Assembly (NCBI GenBank): GCA_024195585.1
Contig: SWBL01000556.1
Span: forward strand, 1 to 20,826
DNA: 20,826 nucleotides
Source of the DNA: Aureobasidium sp. EXF-3400
Lineage: Eukaryota > Ascomycota > Dothideomycetes > Dothideales > Saccotheciaceae
Reading direction: 5' to 3'
Below are positions 20,202-20,826 of this stretch, one piece after another. The notes below the pieces were generated by a model. The model searched no databases and had not been told where the DNA came from. It saw only the letters and a list, made by a program, of their open reading frames with translations. How positions within the stretch are numbered: position 1 is the stretch's first letter; every line of letters starts with the position of its first letter. The position numbers were made by a program, and so were the translations under genes.

Positions 20202-20826
20202 ATGACAACAATGGTACGACATGTTTCTCCGTCGCTTCTCGACTTCACCACTGACCCACAACAGGATCTTCGCGTCGGTAACAAGTACCGTATCGGTCGT
20301 AAGATTGGTAGCGGCAGTTTCGGTGACATCTACCTTGGTATGCAACGATTGCTACCTCTGATTCACAACTCTGTTCTGACCTATCTGCACAGGCACTAAC
20401 ATCATCTCTGGTGAGGAGATTGCCATCAAGCTTGAAAGCGTCAAGGCCAAGCACCCTCAGCTCGAGTATGAGGCCCGTGTCTACAAGTCTCTTGCCGGTG
20501 GTGTCGGTATTCCCTTCGTCCGCTGGTTCGGCACTGAGTGTGACTACAATGCTATGGTCCTCGATCTCCTCGGCCCTTCGCTCGAGGATCTTTTCAACTT
20601 CTGCAACCGCAAGTTCTCCCTGAAGACCGTTCTCCTCCTGGCCGATCAGCTCATCTCCCGCATCGAGTACATCCACGCCAAGTCCTTCATCCACCGCGAT
20701 ATCAAGCCCGACAACTTCCTTATGGGCATCGGCAAGCGTGGAAACCAGGTCAACGTTATCGACTTTGGTCTGGCCAAGAAGTACCGTGACCCCAAGACTC
20801 ACTTCCACATTCCTTACCGTGAGAAC
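20202..20826 (+). CDS. ckiA: Casein kinase I delta/epsilon homologue, 5' part (cut by window end)
   Basis: Serine/threonine kinase of the Hrr25/CkiA group, with roles in vesicle traffic, DNA-damage response and growth. Exons are 20202-20213 (12 nt, encoding MTTM), 20265-20337 and 20393 onward; introns are 51 and 55 bp. The visible 173 residues cover the N-lobe and part of the C-lobe: glycine loop GSGSFG (19-24), the ATP-anchoring Lys in IAIKLE (41), CK1-specific [10 protein letters not shown] (87-96), catalytic loop HRDIKPDNF (129-137; Asp131), and the metal-binding DFG (152-154). The window ends in the activation segment at HIPYREN. CK1 kinases lack the usual APE motif; the part that would show the CK1 substitute is beyond the edge. 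The very short first coding exon, and the acidic MTTM-D junction, agree with what I recall of Aspergillus ckiA. Start context is CATGAC with A at -3 absent but G/A-rich upstream. Confidence 0.95.

Noticed and set aside
1..20826. Biosynthetic or defence gene cluster
   Set aside because: Two transporters are present, but no backbone synthase, tailoring enzyme, cluster regulator or NLR-type gene lies among the other seven genes, which are conserved housekeeping families.

Overview
The window is nuclear DNA from a filamentous ascomycete (Pezizomycotina). The protein-coding genes are split by short GT-AG introns, mostly 47-63 bp, with CTRAY-type branch points. Start codons sit in eukaryotic contexts, and the protein families are typical of this group: OPT transporter, HOL1-like MFS, Teb1/Tay1-type double Myb and casein kinase I. 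A dothideomycete is my best guess, but the sequence alone does not fix the class. I see no transposon, tRNA, rRNA or CRISPR array.

Layout, left to right: an OPT-family oligopeptide transporter (+, six exons, 571-3376); a two-Myb telobox protein resembling the telomere-repeat binders Teb1/Tay1 (-, 3669-5266); SURF1/Shy1, a cytochrome c oxidase assembly factor (-, 5750-6770); SPT16, the large FACT histone-chaperone subunit (+, 7208-10381), divergent from SURF1 over 437 bp; a DHA1-type MFS transporter with a long Ser/Pro/His-rich central loop (-, 10821-13223); about 1.2 kb with no supportable gene; a UBXN4-like UBX protein (-, 14398-16037); a mitochondrial carrier of the YFR045W/Mrx20 type (+, 16438-17650), apparently with a 7-nt microexon; a SET-domain lysine methyltransferase of the LSMT/SETD6 type (-, 17669-19040); a 1.16 kb intergenic region; and the 5' part of a casein kinase I delta/epsilon gene (+, from 20202), cut by the window edge.

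This reads as mostly conserved housekeeping chromosome with two transporter genes, not as a biosynthetic or defence cluster. The genes do not form one pathway. Two encode mitochondrial proteins (SURF1, carrier), two encode chromatin or telomere proteins (SPT16, double Myb), and the others cover ER/Cdc48 quality control, protein methylation, signalling and uptake. All coding models here join exons by hand, and junctions were checked for frame and for continuity of conserved motifs. The most interesting points are the 7-nt microexon that restores the carrier frame, a perfect 11-bp inverted repeat just downstream of SURF1, an in-frame stop-free intron near the 3' end of the UBX gene, and an 18-bp gap between two convergent stop codons. 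I found no strong evidence for an undescribed multi-gene system.
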